6,965 nt of DNA. It comes from Actinomycetota bacterium. Its GTDB lineage: Bacteria > Actinomycetota > Humimicrobiia > Humimicrobiales > Humimicrobiaceae. The notes under the pieces are model-generated. The model was given only the letters and a program-made list of their open reading frames with translations. It had not been told where the DNA came from and ran no database searches. The stretch is taken from the NCBI GenBank assembly GCA_018399435.1, contig JAGYOJ010000082.1, forward strand, positions 1 to 6,965, read 5' to 3'. Shown here piece by piece: positions 5,359-6,965 of this stretch; position 1 is the first letter of the stretch; every line of letters starts with the position of its first letter. The position numbers were made by a program, and so were the translations under genes.

Positions 5359-6965
5359 CTACTGGTAGCTTGATAACATTTCTTTTAGCCCTGTAAATCT
5401 TTCAGTAACCATATTTCTATTTATTGCTATGCCTAAAGCTTTCTTGCTTCCAATAAGGATAGCAAGCTCTTTTGCCCTTGTAACAGCAGTATATAATAAA
5501 TTTCTTTGGAGTAAAATATAATGGGATGTCAAAATTGGGATGATTGCGCATTTAAATTCAGAACCCTGTGATTTATGTATAGAAATAGAATATGAAAGGT
5601 TAATCTCATCTAATTCATAAAAATGATACAATACTTTTCTGCCTTCATAATCAATAATTAATTCTTTATCCTCTAAATTAATATCAGCTATTAAGCCTAT
5701 ATCTCCATTATATACATCTTTTTCATAATTATTTTTAATCTGTATTACCTTATCACCCAACCTGTATTCTGAGGCATTGCTAAATACCCTAATCTTGCTC
5801 TTGTTTAAATTATTCTGTATCTCCTTATTTAGATTATTAACTCCCACCTTCCCTTTATTTGTTGGAACTATAACCTGTATATCATGCAGGGGGTTATAAT
5901 TAAATTTTGCTGGTATCTTATCGGTAATTAAATTTAGAATTAATTTAACCACGCTATCCGGCTTGTTTTTTTCAATAAAAAAGAAGTCATTTGATTTTGT
6001 GTCTTTTATATATGGAAATTGGCCATCCCTAATTCTATGGGCATTATGAATTATCAAGCTTTTCCCTTCCTGCCTGTATATTCTTTTTAAAACTACAACT
6101 TCCAAGCAGCCTGACTTTATTAAATCCCTTAAAACATTGCCTGGGCCAACTGAAGGCAGCTGGTCTACATCACCCACTAGAATTAATTTAGTGTCTTTTT
6201 TAAGAGCCTTTAGAAAATTTTTAAATAACCTTATATCAACCATTGAAGCTTCATCAATTATAATTGCATCAGCCTCTATTTTATCTTCTTCATTTTTTAA
6301 AAACTTATTGAATTTAGGATTATATTTAAGAAGGCGGTGTATTGTCTTTGCCTCTTTTCCACAAGCTTCATTAAGCCTTTTGGCTGCCCTTCCAGTAGGA
6401 GCGCCTAAAATGACTTTTTGGTTGTAGTCCTCAAGTATTTTTATTATAAAGTTTAATATGGTGCTTTTGCCTGTACCTGGGCTGCCTGTTATTATTAATA
6501 CTTTTTTTAAAATAGATTTTAGGATTGCCTCTTTTTGGGTTTCATCTAAAAAAATATTATCCTGCTTTGAATATTTTTTTACTAGCTCTTTTATATTTTG
6601 CTCATCTACAGTTTTTGAATTATCGATAAAATCATTTAGAATCTTTATTTTTTTTGAAACATAAGTTTCTGCATTATATAAATCCTTTAGGTAAACCTTT
6701 TTAATAAATTCCTTTTTAATTATTATTTTATCTTCTTTTATTAATTCATTTAGCCCCTTGTTAATTATATTAATGTCTACTTTTAAAAAATCCATAGCTA
6801 GGCTTAATAAATCTTCAAGGGGGTAATAACAATGGCCCGAATTTTCTATATCATTTAATAAGAATATAATGCCTGCTTTCATTCTAAAAATAGATGTTTT
6901 ATCAATGCCAGCACTTTGTGCTATTTTATCAGCAGTTCTAAAACCTATTCCAAAAATTTGTTCTG
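5359..6965 (-). CDS. recD2: RecD2/RecD-like ATP-dependent DNA helicase, N-terminus outside the window
   Basis: RecD2 is a superfamily 1B helicase that unwinds DNA 5' to 3' without RecBC and serves in repair and replication-fork upkeep. About 534 residues are visible; the family is usually 720-800, so roughly 200 N-terminal residues are missing. The frame is open to the window edge, and the part upstream of the ATG at 6882 reads FGIGFRTADKIAQSAGI, a helix-hairpin-helix DNA-binding segment typical of RecD2. This ATG is therefore internal and not the start. Counted from it, the motifs are Walker A GSPGTGKST (133-141), PTGRAAKRL, Walker B IIIDEASMVD (Asp210, Glu211), LVGDVDQLPSVGPGNVL, RIYRQ, then SISIHKSQGSEF and LLYTAVTRAK near the C-terminus. 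All helicase motifs look intact. It ends with TAG, 121 nt before nusA. The helix-hairpin-helix part separates it from RecD of RecBCD and from plain TraA-like helicases. Confidence 0.93.
   Translation of the reverse strand, partial: EQIFGIGFRTADKIAQSAGIDKTSIFRMKAGIIFLLNDIENSGHCYYPLEDLLSLAMDFLKVDINIINKGLNELIKEDKIIIKKEFIKKVYLKDLYNAETYVSKKIKILNDFIDNSKTVDEQNIKELVKKYSKQDNIFLDETQKEAILKSILKKVLIITGSPGTGKSTILNFIIKILEDYNQKVILGAPTGRAAKRLNEACGKEAKTIHRLLKYNPKFNKFLKNEEDKIEADAIIIDEASMVDIRLFKNFLKALKKDTKLILVGDVDQLPSVGPGNVLRDLIKSGCLEVVVLKRIYRQEGKSLIIHNAHRIRDGQFPYIKDTKSNDFFFIEKNKPDSVVKLILNLITDKIPAKFNYNPLHDIQVIVPTNKGKVGVNNLNKEIQNNLNKSKIRVFSNASEYRLGDKVIQIKNNYEKDVYNGDIGLIADINLEDKELIIDYEGRKVLYHFYELDEINLSYSISIHKSQGSEFKCAIIPILTSHYILLQRNLLYTAVTRAKELAILIGSKKALGIAINRNMVTERFTGLKEMLSSYQ

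Noticed and set aside
1..6965. New defence, mobile or biosynthetic system
   Set aside because: Every gene is a conserved housekeeping family in a near-standard operon order, with no transposase, integrase, repeat array, tRNA or unknown ORF of size. The unusual points concern expression signals only.

Overview
This window looks like core bacterial chromosome from a low-GC organism (about 30% GC by eye; AAA, TTA and ATA codons dominate). All genes read on the minus strand, so transcription runs from high to low coordinates. The order is recD2 (3' part) - nusA - infB - rbfA - nrnA - truB (5' part), a version of the widespread nusA-infB translation/transcription operon. The code is standard, with TAA, TAG and TGA all used as stops. 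An AT-rich anaerobic Bacillota-like or Atribacterota-like lineage would fit, but nothing here fixes the taxonomy.

Region by region: 6965-5359 is the C-terminal three quarters or so of a RecD2-type 5'-3' DNA helicase. The gap at 5358-5238 holds a good extended -10 promoter, followed by a 10-bp perfect hairpin with an interrupted U-tract inside what would be the nusA leader. nusA (5237-4188) is followed after 27 nt by infB, whose conserved N-terminus can be read only from an AUU codon at 4160. rbfA (2069-1722), nrnA (1725-721) and truB (from 724) are packed end to end, and the last two both start with TTG in a 4-nt TTGA overlap with the gene before. truB is read in two frames: a T10-A7 homopolymer near its 5' end puts the catalytic GHAGTLD motif in the -1 frame relative to the start.

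The genes share a theme. NusA controls pausing, termination and rRNA transcription. IF2 places initiator tRNA. RbfA matures the small subunit. NrnA removes the short RNAs left by decay. TruB makes pseudouridine 55 in tRNA. The usual operon members rimP (before nusA) and ylxR and rplGA (between nusA and infB) are absent from their expected places. No mobile element, CRISPR array, tRNA or rRNA is seen, and I find no new multi-gene system. The points worth a second look are in how genes are expressed: the truB frame break at a slippery run, the AUU start of infB, and the possible attenuator ahead of nusA.
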